A stretch of DNA of 64,000 bases, taken from NCBI GenBank assembly GCA_013368315.1, contig JAACJM010000048.1, positions 310,001 to 374,000 on the forward strand, in the 5' to 3' direction. Shown piece after piece: positions 1 through 11,166 of this stretch. The notes beneath the pieces were generated by a model. That model saw only the letters and a program-made list of their open reading frames with translations. It ran no database searches and was not told the origin of the DNA. The stretch comes from Tetrapyrgos nigripes. Taxonomy: Eukaryota; Basidiomycota; Agaricomycetes; Agaricales; Campanellaceae. Made by a program: the position numbers and the translations under genes. Numbering within the stretch: the first letter of the stretch is position 1; every line of letters begins with the position of its first letter.

Positions 1-2
1 TT

Positions 3-86
3 TCGGACCCCCTTGATTTTAAAACTTACTGGGAGGCAGTAAAAGCTGCCAAAGGCTGGGAAATCCCTGTGGAGCTTACAAACTGA
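3..86 (+). CDS. C-terminal end of an unidentified protein (partial)
   Basis: Frame 3 is open from the window edge to a TGA at 84-86 and reads ...DFKTYWEAVKAAKGWEIP.. for 27 residues. The composition is protein-like and the first part lies outside the window. No family is recognised, and chance cannot be excluded at this length. Confidence 0.25.
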   Translation, partial: SDPLDFKTYWEAVKAAKGWEIPVELTN

Positions 87-361
87 TGTGCATTGTGTTG
101 GTTTAATAAGATGTCGTTCAACTGGATATGATTATGAGTCCAAATGTTAATGAGGCTCGTCAAAGGGTGTGCAGCCAGTCTACCTGAGACAGGATCTTTG
201 GAGAGAGCTTATGACCCAAAAGTACACCATGTCCTAGAGGGTGTATAGACCCATTTTCTGGAGTCATTTCAGCTTGAAAGGATCAGAAGTACACTTTGAG
301 AGTAAAAGGCATGCCTAAAATGCCCAAAAATGCCTGTAAAGTGTTGTCTTTAGGTGGAACC
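87..361. other. Non-coding flank left of the Copia element
   Basis: No ORF or repeat structure is evident. The last five bases (357-361, gaacc) are the left target-site duplication of the Copia element. A GGGTGTGCAG-containing patch near 150-175 weakly resembles, in inverted orientation, sequence near 8495-8530; this is too short and diverged to call a terminal repeat. Confidence 0.4.
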
Positions 362-729
362 TGTTGAATTGGTGCATTCAGTTGCAGCCATCAACGTCAT
401 CTATGTAGAACAATAGTAGTAGTTATAAATAGAACAATAAGATTATATAGACAATAAATGTAGTACGACAATAGTGTACGAAACCAGCATTGTACTATCA
501 AGTACAATAGAATCTTATTGTTACTCTAGTATTAGTTTACATGTATTTGTACCTCCTCAAAGGTATATAAGGACTCGTAGATAGTCCTCCAAATAACAAG
601 TTTAATACTTAACTCTCATCGCTCTACAAGCCTCTAACAAGCCTTACAAGCTACTCTCTATCCACAGGTAAGTTGCGTAGTTGCCACTGTGTTTAGTAGT
701 GTACAGGACCATACCATGCCTGCTTAACA
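362..729 (+). repeat. 5' LTR of the Copia element
   Basis: 368 bp, TG...CA ends, with a TATA box at 564-570. A GTAAGT hexamer at about 667 could be a splice donor in the leader but nothing proves use. It differs from the 3' LTR at eight positions, all within CpG or former CpG dinucleotides. Confidence 0.97.
564..570 (+). promoter_or_regulatory. TATA box of the Copia LTR promoter
   Basis: TATATAA within aggTATATAAgg. The same motif is conserved in the 3' LTR at 7058-7064. In the 5' LTR it lies about 160 bp before the LTR end, the usual place for the U3/R promoter that starts the genomic RNA. Confidence 0.7.
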
Positions 730-741
730 GGTTATGGGCCC
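730..741 (+). other. Primer-binding site matching the initiator tRNA-Met anticodon arm
   Basis: GGTTATGGGCCC lies directly after the 5' LTR. It is complementary to GGGCCCAUAACC of the initiator tRNA-Met anticodon stem-loop rather than to the tRNA 3' end. Copia-type elements are known to prime with such an internal half-tRNA fragment. Confidence 0.75.
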
Positions 742-934
742 CGAAGGCCCTTGGGAGTGCCTTCAATGGCTGCAAACCATAGACTTCGCATACTACCTGG
801 ATGGCGCCTTCATGGCAGCCTGTGGTGCCCTTTGTGGCAGCCTGCGTCGCCTTTAATGGCTTGATGATACGTCCAACAGCGCAGGACTTATGTCCAGCTG
901 CAGTTGTTGACGATCTAGGGGAGTAGTCACTGTC

Positions 935-2145
935 ATGGCGCGTTCATCGCTGCCTCTCTTCACTTTCGCATGGCGCATTTATTGCTGCCTTCTTATGCTG
1001 CATATGGATAAAATGCTGACAGTTGACCTTCCCCAGAACTTATCAAAGATGTCTTCCAACGTTTTGATGACCACTGTCCCCGTCTTCTCTGGTGTTGATT
1101 TCAACATCTGGGCCGACATTCTTCTCTCCTGGCTCCAGGCCACTGGACTTAGTTCAGTCCTTGGCTCTGATCGCCCTAGCGACACCACCGTGAGTACCGT
1201 CTCCCCTCTATCTGCTGAAGATACGGCGGCTCAAGCTGAGGCTATCATGGCGGCTCTAAAGAAACAGGCTGACTGGGATGAGAAGAACGATAAGGCCATT
1301 GGGTCAATCAAACTTCGTCTTTCTCCTGCTATTCGTCAGAAGACACTCGGTATGACTAGTGCCAAAGAAATTTGGACTACTCTCAAAACTACCTACGGGA
1401 AACCTGGTGTTTCCGCAGTCTACACCGACTTTAAACGTGCCACTTCCATCACCATTCCTAACGACGCTAATCCTAGTGCTACAATTGAGCTTATTCGCAT
1501 GCACTTCAATAGGGTTAGTGCCGCTGGTATCTCTACTGATACTACTGACTCCACAACTCCAAACGTTTCCATTACGAAAATCCCCAATTTCCTCATAGTC
1601 ATGTTCATCATATCGAAACTCCCTCCCAGATATGAGTATATCATCAATCAATATACTCAATTATCTATCTCACAGATCGACAATCAAGATCTTGATGAAC
1701 TGCAAAGCGAGATTGTCAATGTCTGGGAATCTCGCCAAGGGGCTTTGAAGGGAAAACCACAGGCCAACCGTCTTTCAGCTGTCAAGCGAAAGGACGGTAA
1801 TCCTAGTTTCCAACAGCAGCAGCAGCAGTGCCCTAGTGGCAGCAGCAGCGGCGCTAACAGAGATAATAAAGGAAAAGGCAAGGGAAAGGGAAAGGGCAAA
1901 GCTCATTTCCGTCGATGAGGTCGAGCTGGAAAAAATGAACAGGCCAAGAGACAGGGACAGGCACATCTCGTTCATGGGGATATGTCTCCCATGATGCACA
2001 CAGTCACCTTTGTCGACACGCCCGCTGCAGTTGATTCCCGTACCAAAAGAGCTATCAATCTTGCACGCAATATTGGCGCGAGACCATCTGACCGATTCAG
2101 ATGCCGATATGGGATGCGCTCAGGAAGAAGATGCCAGTTGGAATG
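935..2145 (+). pseudogene. gag: Copia gag (decayed)
   Basis: Capsid-type Gag. The frame is open from 935 to a TGA at 1916-1918; the ATG at 1049 (MSSNVLMTTVPVFSGVDF) is the likelier start because the fold typical of Copia Gag begins there, with W-A-D at residues around 59-61 of the long frame. A poly-Q run and a (GK)n basic tract precede the stop, and the same frame stays open and arginine-rich past the TGA to 2145, so the stop looks secondary (CGA to TGA). No CCHC zinc knuckle is visible; the basic GK tract may replace its RNA-binding role. A change of frame into the next block is needed at about 2085-2120. Confidence 0.8.
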
Positions 2146-4598
2146 AGGACACTCTGGTGAACACTTCGGAACTTGGAAGTGTGTTTGGCTCCACAACGAC
2201 GGAGTCAGGTGTAAAGGTACCACAGGACACAAGGACCCCTGTTCCACTTATCGACCGTCTTGCCTTGGATCCTGCTGCCGAGATAATGGAGTGCGGAATT
2301 CACCTTGGGGAGAGATTCCAGAATCCCGAGGACCCTCTCCACATCTATGGGGAAGGAGCAACTCCATTCCAAGCAGTAGTGAACGCCTGTGCATCAACGG
2401 GCACTCTTTCTCTGGTCCAACGCCTTGCTGCAGCCCGCAGCGAGATGCAAAGTGGCTCACTGCCTGCACATCCCAGTGGCATGACCACTCAGTCCTTACC
2501 CTCCAGCCGTGTTGCAAGCCCAACACCTGGAACGACTTCAACGGGATGGGAATGGCTAACTCCTCATCTCGAAAACGAGGATGGAAGGTACGACGAGCTG
2601 CTTGATTGGCAGAGAGACGCAACAGTCGGATTAGGAGGAATGGAAATGGAGGAGGAATTACCATCCAGGGTCCCGACTCTGAGTTCAATGCCAGAACTCC
2701 GGAGCATGTCTCCGAGCCTATCCAGCACCAGTGACCTCGAGTATATGTCGACTCCGTGATCGCTCAGCAGGATGAGCCACTCTACAGATCCTGGAGAGGC
2801 AACTTCGTCAGCGAGTATTGCCGCAATAGGGGCATGGTCAGACGGAATTCCAAGTCCAAGACCTTCTACACCCGCCATGGTTATCAGCAGTGCCGCAAAT
2901 AATTATGGTTGGTCCCTAGACTCTGAGGTGTCTGGCATGGACAACGGTTATCTCAGGTCAGATCTCACTTCAGATCTTATGAATAAAAGTACTGATGTGC
3001 TTTTTCCAGCAGCTCGTAATATGGAAGCAGGTTCTTCATGTATATATTTATTACATACCGCTCCTCTGGGTTTAACAACCCCTTTTATTTATAATGAACT
3101 GTACACTAGCCCTGGCGGCAACAATAAATATTTATGTGCCTGTGGCACTTTGTTTTCATTATGCCAGAAGTGTAAGAAGAAGAGATCTGATACTGTCAAA
3201 ATCCACTTCAGTGATGGATGGTTACTTGACTCTGGAGCATCAGCGCATTTTACGTTCGACATTAATGACTTTGTTGAATTGAGTTATATAAAACCAATTC
3301 CAGTGAAAACTGCCAATGGATTCACGAATATTCGTGCATCCGGAACAGTCCTGATCTCTCAACGTAAAAGAGTTATTAAATTAGATCCGGTCTATTACAT
3401 TCCCGATCTAAATCAACGACTCTTATCTGTCGGTCAATTCTTAAATGACAACATGCTTATGCGCGGTAACTCCGATCATATCACCATTTCAAGAAATACA
3501 ACATTCTTGACTTTCTCAAAGCGTATACCGGAAGAAACGCTATACTATCTTCCACACAAATCGAAAATTGTCGCTTCTAAAGCCAATCTTTTGATTTATC
3601 TTATCAACTACGAGATCTTACATTGTCATATAGGGCATCCCTCTCATGATGTTCTAAAACATGTCCGACAACACACCCTTGGCACTCCTGAATTCATCAT
3701 TCTGAAGGAGCTTTCTTTGTGCAAAGGCTGTCTTGAAGGCAAAACTCCCAAACAAGCTTACCCTCCTAACCAACGACGTGCTACTCATCCTTTCCAAATT
3801 ATCCATACGGATTTGAAGGAATTCCCCACGATCTCTTACCACAAGTACAAGTATATAATCATCTTCTTTGATGATTACACTTCAGATGCTTGGGTACGAT
3901 TTCTTAAAGACAAGATACAACCACTAACTGCCACTCATCAGTTCCTTGCGATGGTAGAAACTCAATATAAGACGAAAGTCGAACAGTGGATGTCTGATAT
4001 GGGTGGTGAATTCATCAAAGGCACCTATCGAGAAATGTTACTCGAGAAGGGTATTAGAATCCTTAAAAGTGCACCATACATTCATCAACAGAATGGACGA
4101 GCGGAGCGCTTTATACGCACCCTAATGGATAAGGCACTGGCAATGATGAAGCTAGCGTGTCTACCTGAATCCTGGTGGGAATATGCTGTCTGTCATGGAT
4201 TGTATGTCTATCGACGTACTCCCTTACGACGACACAAATGGATAACTCCATTTGAAATGCTTGAAAAGGAAAAACCGCGTATCGATCATTTGCGAGTTTT
4301 TGGCTGTGGAGCTTATGTCTTTAAACCCGAGGAAACTCGAAAGAACAAACTCGCTTCCAAGTCAGAACTCATGACGTATCTTGGTGTAGCACCGGGAGAA
4401 CGTGGAAATCTTTTCATGCGTACAAACAATGCAGAATTTACATCCCCGCAAGCCGTGTTTGAGGAAGACTTCTTTCCTCGATGTAAAACTCAATCTCGTG
4501 GTTCGAAACAACTTCCTATTGAGTCGTCGCAAAGCGATGACACTCCTCTACCACAACCAATCCCTGACGATGATGATGAAGATTTTGATCATCCATAA
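2010..4598 (+). pseudogene. pol: Copia protease-integrase segment of pol (decayed)
   Basis: One frame, interrupted by TGA at 2757-2759. The retropepsin active site LDSGAS lies near 3225-3243. The integrase HHCC zinc finger follows (HCHIGHPSH near 3619, CKGC near 3720), then the D,D,E catalytic core: HTD near 3804-3812, SDMGGE near 3990 and NGRAER near 4095-4110. The block ends in an acidic stretch and TAA at 4596-4598. A single-base frameshift at about 4586-4598 joins it to the next block, because the other frame reads on directly as RRPDQLRDDEPEQDPP. Full set of Copia integrase residues; not translatable as it stands. Confidence 0.92.
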
Positions 4599-6739
4599 GG
4601 AGACCTGATCAGCTTCGTGACGACGAACCTGAACAGGATCCACCACCTTCGTCCCCAGATAGTGACTTAGAATCAAGAAGGCCTATAATGCCACCTCCAA
4701 GGGAGACACCACATCCTGAGGCACCTCGAAAAGTCACTAGACCAAGATGGGATTACAGAGAACCAACACGTCAAAGCGAGTGTGTTAGTGAACCAAACAA
4801 ACAGTACGGAGATAAACACCCCGTACAAGTTACACACGATCTTGAACCTCAAATCGCAGCTGATAAAAGAGCGGAAGCAAAAGCTAAAGCAGAGAGAGAT
4901 GCTCGGAGAGAACACCGACGTCAACAAGCTGCAGAGCAACAGGTTCCCAGACCTAGTTCTGCATCCGGAAGCGCACCCCAGGGGGAGCAGCAAGCTGAGA
5001 GTGATGACTCTGCACGCCCTGAATCAGAACATATGGCAGAACCATGCCGGGAAGGGGGAGTATCTATAAACTTCTTGCTTATGCAGGCAGTTGCTCCTGG
5101 AGAAATCGATTCCCACTTGCTTATTCAGAAAGTTACTTCGAAGAATGATGGGAATCAACCGAATGTCCGTAATATTCGCGAATGGACATTCAAAGATATT
5201 GCACTCTTACCTAAAGATGTGCAGGAGGAATGGAAAGTTGCTTGCCGCGAAGAACTAGAGGCTCTTCGCAAGTGCGACACCTATGAACTGGTTGAAAGAC
5301 CTACAGATAGGAAGGTCATCAAAAACCAATGGGTCTTCGACATCAAGTCTGATGGTCATAAAAAGGCAAGACTCGTTGCAAAAGGTTTTTCACAGATCGA
5401 AGGCATAGACTTTGATCAAGTATATTCACCTGTTGTTCGATTCGAGACTGTGCGCTTAATCTTCGCTTTAGCTGCACTTAAGGGTTGGCACGTGTCCGGT
5501 GTCGACGTCTGATCAGCCTATTTATATGGCTTACTCGATAAAGAAATCTATATGGAACAACCAGAAGCCTTTAAAGAAAAGGGACAAGAGCATAAAGTCG
5601 TCCAGCTTCTTCGTGCTCTTTATGGACTCAAACAAGCAGGACTTGCGTGGTGGAAAAGTCTTGATAAGTCCATGGCGGAACTTGGTTTTAAACGAATCAT
5701 TTCCGACGCCGGAATCTTCATTCACAAACGCTATGACGCCAACAATGATCTTATTGAAAATTCTATCGTTATTGCCGTAGTCTATGTGGATGACGCTCTA
5801 TTCTGTGGAGCTAACAAAACCTTAGTCTTATGACTCAAAGGAAACTTTATGAAGAGATGGGAATGTAGGGATCTAGGCGATGCCAAAGAATTCCTTAGGA
5901 TGAGAATTACCAGGAAAGGCAGCAAGGTCTCTTTAGACCAGTGCGCTTATCTGGATAAAATCCTAGAGACATATGGAATGCAAAACGCAAAAGTTTCTGC
6001 TACCCCATTACCCACCAATTATCACCCTCTTCCTCTTCCAGAAGACGCTCCTGTCAACTATACTCTTCGTCAAAGTTATCAGGAGATAATCGGATCCTTA
6101 CTCTACTTAATGTTAGGAACACGTCCTGATATATCCTTTGCTGTCACAAAACTTGTGCAATTTGCTGCAAACCCCTCACAAGAACACTACAATAAGGCAA
6201 AAGACATTTGCCGTTACCTTGTTGGCACTAGAAAATATGCTCTTGTGTACAACGGTCGAGGGGGAGAAGGCTTATCAGCCTATACAGACTCTGATTGGGG
6301 ATCAGATCCTGGATGTCGCAAATCTCAAACTGGCTTCTTTCTACAATTAGCCCAAGCACCATTTAGCTGGACGTCTAGACAACAAAAAACCGTTGCCCTA
6401 TCTTCGACTGAAGCTGAATACATGGCACTTAGTGACTGCAGTCGACAAGTATGCTGGTTCAAGACTCTTCTCAGTGAAATCGAATATCCTCTCCACGCTA
6501 TTCCAATTTACGGTGACAATCAGGGATCAATTTTTATTGCATCAAACCCTGTCACGGATAAGCGAACCAAGCACATTGATATTCGATATCATTTTGTTCG
6601 AGAAAAAGTCATCGACGAGACAGTCAAGTTATTCTTCATTGAAGGAAGCAATAACCCTGCAGATCTACTCACTAAAGCTCTAGATCGAGTAAAGTTTGAG
6701 AAGTTCAGGAAACAATTAGGACTTCAGTTTTATAATTGA
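4599..6739 (+). pseudogene. pol: Copia reverse transcriptase-RNase H segment of pol (decayed)
   Basis: RVT_2-type reverse transcriptase: NQWVFDIKSDGHKKARLVAK near 5325-5385, then ALYGLKQAGLAWW near 5615-5655 and the catalytic YVDD at about 5785-5796. RNase H follows with YTDSDWGSDPGCRKSQTGF (about 6280-6340), SSTEAEYMAL and NPADLLTKAL, ending at TGA 6737-6739. Two in-frame TGA codons (5510-5512 in the GVDV-x-SAYLYG motif, 5831-5833 in KTLVL-x-LKGNF) sit where arginine is acceptable, so each fits CGA to TGA decay. All catalytic motifs are present. Confidence 0.92.
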
Positions 6740-6843
6740 AGAAAGTCCTATAAATCGCATCAAAAATATCGAGACACTGGATCCCTTCCTTCCATGGCTG
6801 CTTACAGCGCCTACCTATGCTTACACGCACTACTGTGCTGCTT

Positions 6844-6855
6844 AGCAAGGGGGAG
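6844..6855 (+). other. Polypurine tract
   Basis: agcaagggggag immediately before the 3' LTR, the expected primer site for plus-strand DNA synthesis. Confidence 0.75.
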
Positions 6856-7223
6856 TGTTGAATTGGCGCATTCAGTTGCAGCCATCAACGTCATCTATGT
6901 AGAACAATAGTAGTAGTTATAAATAGAACAATAAGATTATATAGACAATAAATGTAGTATGACAATAGTGTATGAAACCAGCATTGTACTATCAAGTACA
7001 ATAGAATCTTATTGTTACTCTAGTATTAGTTTACATGTATTTGTACCTCCTCAAAGGTATATAAGGACTCGTAGATAGTCCTCCAAATAACAAGTTTAAT
7101 ACTTAACTCTCATTGCTCTACAAGCCTCTAACAAGCCTTACAAGCTACTCTCTATCCACAGGTAAGTTGCATAGTTGCCACTGCGTTTAGTAGTGTACAG
7201 GACTGTACCATGCCTGCTTAACA
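6856..7223 (+). repeat. 3' LTR of the Copia element
   Basis: 368 bp, same length as the 5' LTR, followed at once by the gaacc target duplication (7224-7228). Confidence 0.97.
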
Positions 7224-7228
7224 GAACC

Positions 7229-7920
7229 CCATTGAAATGGAATATAGTTCTCATGGATAGTGATATCATCAGTTGTCCAACATCACGAACTTTTTGGAAA
7301 AAATATTTGCTACATCAATAAAATGGGTGCTACATTGCATCTATTACTGTTCCATTGTATCTTTAGGTCAGTAGGGGCCCTAGGGGGTCTTTGAGGCAGC
7401 CTGAAGGAAAAAATGACTTGATATGAGAATTGGTAATGGTGGTGGGCAAATCGCGCCAGTGACACGGACGCTTACGAAGCTTCCCATCAGAAAACCCCTA
7501 TCCCAAACCCACGATGCTCAATAGCTTCTTCGCTAGCTCATTAGAGGTCTTCAGCTCATCTTAGAAACATGTTTTTGGTATCTACAAACATTCCTTCAGA
7601 GAGACTTCTGAAAAATTTGTTGAAGAACATTCATTTGTAATTGGTAGTAATAGCTAGATGACACAAATATATAGATATCTCTCTGAACGGCTCTTCCGAT
7701 ACTCTCTGAGAATGATGCCTGAAAACATGGGCATCTAAAGTCAAGGACTGCAGAAGCTATTGAGCAAACAAAACGGAAACAGCCAAACTCACCAAAGTCG
7801 ATTACATAATCAAGCTACGACGCGTCGGTATGCGTCTTCGTTGATCAACGAAGCGTGTTGAGGGTGGTAGGTGGTGACACGCCATTGATTACATCCGTCA
7901 CACAGATCCGGGAGAAGGGA
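7229..7920. other. Region without recognisable genes
   Basis: No long ORF with an ATG and no tandem or inverted repeat is clear. It is the right flank of the Copia insertion and includes a short palindromic patch around 7832-7856 (cttcgttgatcaacgaag). Confidence 0.4.
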
Positions 7921-8175
7921 ATGACACGGACGAAGCTTGAGAATCAACTGGAGAAGCTTCGACGGATGTGGAAAGACAAGATTTCTATTAAAAAGAAGTC
8001 CCATCTGCCAAACCTCCCCCACAAGCAAGACGCTCTCGAAGAGGCTTTCAAGGCTCACCTCAAGTTAGTTGAGAAGTATGGCGACCCAAAAATGAGTGGT
8101 AATGGGTCAGTGGAGGTGATAGCTATTCAGGATGATTGGTATGAGGAGGAGGATGAGGAGGAGGAGATAGAGTAA
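7921..8175 (+). CDS. Small basic-to-acidic protein or C-terminal exon, unknown
   Basis: ATG at 7921 opens 84 residues ending TAG at 8173-8175. The N-terminal half is lysine/arginine-rich and helical (KLENQLEKLRRMWKDK), the C-terminus very acidic (EEEDEEEEIE). The frame is open upstream to about 7855 without an ATG, so this may be the last exon of a larger gene. No family recognised. GC content is a little higher than in the flanking AT-rich sequence. Confidence 0.4.
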   Translation: MTRTKLENQLEKLRRMWKDKISIKKKSHLPNLPHKQDALEEAFKAHLKLVEKYGDPKMSGNGSVEVIAIQDDWYEEEDEEEEIE

Positions 8176-8551
8176 TATACTATCAAATTTTCATACTAAT
8201 TTACTTACACCTGTTCAATACCCTAGTATATGTACATAGACTCTCACCTGGGCATTTCCAAGGCCTATATAATTCCCATAACCTCGAAGTGGAGGAGGAG
8301 GATTGTAACGTGGAAGAGCAGGTCTTGGTTGCTTAAGTGTGGGATCAGCTTATAAAGCTGTCTGCGCCGCTGGCAGGAATTGCCCACCACCATTGGTAAG
8401 CAAAATCTTATCTTATCACTTGCCTTTTTAGGAAGGAGAGGGGAGGGGGGGTGTCTGGCTGGACCTTACAACCCAAAAGGAATGTCCGGTCCAGTCATAA
8501 CTGTCTGCACACCCCTTGAGGCTCATTCTTTATGGTACCTTTTTTTCACCA

Positions 8552-8810
8552 TTTAAGTGGTGGTTTGGCTTTGTTTGGTGTCACTGCATCTACCTGGGCT
8601 CCAGTTCCCATTAAGTGGTGGTTTGGCTTTGTTTGGTGCCGCATCTATCTGGGCTCCAGTTCCCATTAAGCAGTGGTCAGTTTGGCTTTGTTTGGTGTCA
8701 CCATGTCTACCTGGGCTTCAGTTCCTGTTATTATTAAACAGTGGTTTTTGGCTGGGCTCCACCTCCAGTTAAGCAGTAGTTTGGCTATGTTTGGCCTCAC
8801 CATGTCCAGA
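8552..8810 (+). repeat. Degenerate tandem repeat, unit about 55-60 bp, about 4-5 copies
   Basis: Units share TTAAGYRGTGGTTTGGC, TTTGTTTGGTGTCAC and CTGGGCTCCAGTTCC. Units start near 8552, 8610, 8665, 8735 and 8770. The first two differ by small indels, the last two are more worn. No coding role is apparent. Confidence 0.8.
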
Positions 8811-9053
8811 CTCAGATGGGTTGACTGTTAAGACTGTTCTTTCTTTAGTTCATTCTCATTGTGTTTATGTCAAAAAAATTTTGTTGCTAATCTTCCCTAT
8901 GTTGGCATTATGTTATTACAACTACAGCTTCATTTGCTAATCTCCATGCAACCCATCTTCATGTTCGTCTCTGACTCCATTTCCATCCAGTTACCAACTT
9001 TCCTCTTGAGTGACTCCCCTTGTATCCCTTCATCTTCCTCCTTCAACGCAGCT

Positions 9054-10398
9054 TCAATAGCCTGCAAATTGATTCTTGTCAGATGTATCTGCAACCTTCA
9101 TGTTCATTTGTGTTACCTTGTCTGTGAAGGAGCCATTTGCCAAAGTGATTGAGCACAACATAACACATGTCTTGTACTGTTGGTTGAATTTCTTTCCCAT
9201 CAGCACTAACATCACTGTAAACTGTACTTCAACCACATCACCACATCTGAATTTGGCAGGCTGCACATTGGTGAACCTGTCATTGGGAAAGTTGTTTTAG
9301 ACTCTTGAAATGATGGGTATGTAAGATCACGACTCACTTCCAATATCCATCTTCTGTCTCTCTCATTTCAGTGTACTCAACTCTGTTTTCCTCCAGGTAC
9401 ATGTAATCACTTCATACCAGCTTTTCCAGCATTATTTGTTGGGATCCACCTCCTTTGTGAGGTCCATAGTGGGCTGAAACAGAGTGAGAGTGTGAGAGGT
9501 GAAGTACCTGTTAGACAGATGCAACACTGGTCCCTTGTAATACTTGTTGTCAATCATGTTGTTCTCCAATACTGCCTTTTCATCTACGCTGCATTTGAGG
9601 TAGCTCTCTTTTTTTTGACACCTTCTAGAGCCTTGGTGAACTCTTTGATGTTCATACTGCTTATCATGATGGCCTGTTTCAACTGCACTGTTCTTGCTTT
9701 TCTGTTTGTCAATGTCAATGTCCCATGTGGCAAGCATGATGCAGAAAAAAAATGGGAGCATAGATAGAGAGCAAGGGAGAGAGATAGCTACGTCGGAGCC
9801 ATGGAAAGCACTGGTTCATTTACTTTCCTATGACCTTGGTGAATGGTGGTAAATCCTTGGTGATGATGATGCCTTGGATTGACACCACTAGTTCTTTGGG
9901 ATCAGGACCGGTCTTCACCATCCTCCAGGCTAGTGGGACACCCACATATGTTGGTGTGTATGTATCTTTCCAATCTTTGTCCTGTATGATTCTGCTCCAT
10001 TGTGACCAGGCTGTTTAGATCACATTGCATACATACTTCAGCAAATTTGGCTGCATTGTCTGTTGTGTATGTGGTGTTTCGTCTTTTTTCAGCGAACATC
10101 TTCAGGAATGTCTCTGTTGGAGGGGATGAGAGTGTGTTGTCATGTGGCTGCTGGTATACTCACGAGTGTTTGGAATGTCATAATGATTGTTCATGGTCTG
10201 TTCTTTTTGCTGCTGTCCATGATATACCTTGGACCTCCCTGTTTCTGTCCTCAATTGTGTCTTCTTTATCTGCTGCTTCTTTTTGATTTCAACTGTAGAT
10301 GTCTCTGTTACTCCATTGAGTTCTTCACACCTAGTGGTGTATGTTTTCCTTTCCCTCCTCTTGTCATCTCTTTGACACAGATAGATATTGCCAGACAT
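9054..10398 (-). pseudogene. Decayed gene of an unknown repetitive basidiomycete family
   Basis: On the minus strand successive frames give protein-like blocks in order: AEKRRNTTYTTDNAAKFAEV and CGCPTSLEDGEDRS (10099-9902), PKELVVSIQGII (about 9900-9855), DIDIDKQKSKN plus YYKGPVLHLSNRYFTSHTLT (9761-9432), and KFRCGDVVEVQFTVML up to a stop at 9054. They lie in different frames with stops between them. I recall closely similar block order in multi-copy Agaricomycete proteins of unknown function, but cannot confirm it here. Introns may account for some frame changes, though not all. Confidence 0.5.
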
Positions 10399-10399
10399 T

Positions 10400-11166
10400 G
10401 TGTTGATTGTTCACTGTGTATAGGTGGTGAGTATGGTTGCTCCCTTGATGTTCGCAATTATTCCTGATTTGTGGTGTCTGTGGTACCTTTATTTGTTGTA
10501 CTTTACGTGCTGCTTATTGCTAATTCATCTCTGCTTCCTTGTTCTGTCTATTTTGCGTGGTTGTATCTGTAAAGCTTCTCACATATGTCTCCTCCAGCTA
10601 TAATTTGTATCTCAGTTCACCTGAATTATTTCATTCTGCCCTATATGTTCTTTTCCTCTGATTTGAATTTTCATACTTGTTTGTCTGGCCTGGAATATAT
10701 TCAGTCTTGGTGATCCGCCACAGTACACTTAAATGTGTTTAGTCAATTGCCAGACATATACTAACTGCACACCACATCCAGTGTTTCTTCTCATCTCTCC
10801 TTCCATTCTCTCTTCACTTTCTATCTCTCCCACTTTTTGTATGTTATCCTCACCTTTATTCTGTCTGGCTTGTCATTTCCTCTCTAGTCTTGCTGCTTTC
10901 TAACTGTTGTTGTACTGTATCTGCTCTTTTTTTATGGTCAGTGCTTCTCACAAAGTTACTACCTTTTTTACCTGTCCTTGCTTCCTTCTGCAATGCAATT
11001 TGAGCTTATTTGAGTCCTTCTTCTGGTTTCTCAGTGTTTCTTTTTTTTTGGATGTTTGTGCATGGACCATTTTTTGGGATATAAAGCCTTTCTATCTTTT
11101 GACAACAGGCATCTTCAACTTCCCTCAAATCTTTCTGAGTTTGCCTTTGATTCACTATCTCTTCTC
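10400..11166. other. T/C-rich region without a supported gene
   Basis: Strongly pyrimidine-rich on the plus strand with only short open frames. It may hold introns or the decayed leader of the gene that starts near 11167. Confidence 0.4.

Larger units (their letters stand above)
362..7223 (+). mobile_element. Full-length Ty1/Copia LTR retrotransposon
   Basis: Two 368-bp direct LTRs (362-729 and 6856-7223) begin TGTTGAATT and end CTTAACA. The element is bracketed by the 5-bp target duplication gaacc (357-361 and 7224-7228). The order inside is primer-binding site, gag, protease, integrase, reverse transcriptase, RNase H, polypurine tract. Integrase before reverse transcriptase is the defining Copia order. 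The LTRs differ at 8 of 368 positions (about 2%), so insertion is fairly recent, yet gag-pol carries four in-frame TGA stops and at least two frameshifts. It is structurally complete but not coding-competent in this copy. Confidence 0.97.

Noticed and set aside
150..8530. Inverted similarity around GGGTGTGCAG near 165 and 8500 as ends of a large element hosting the Copia
   Set aside because: Only about 30 bp at roughly 75% identity with gaps, and no target duplication.
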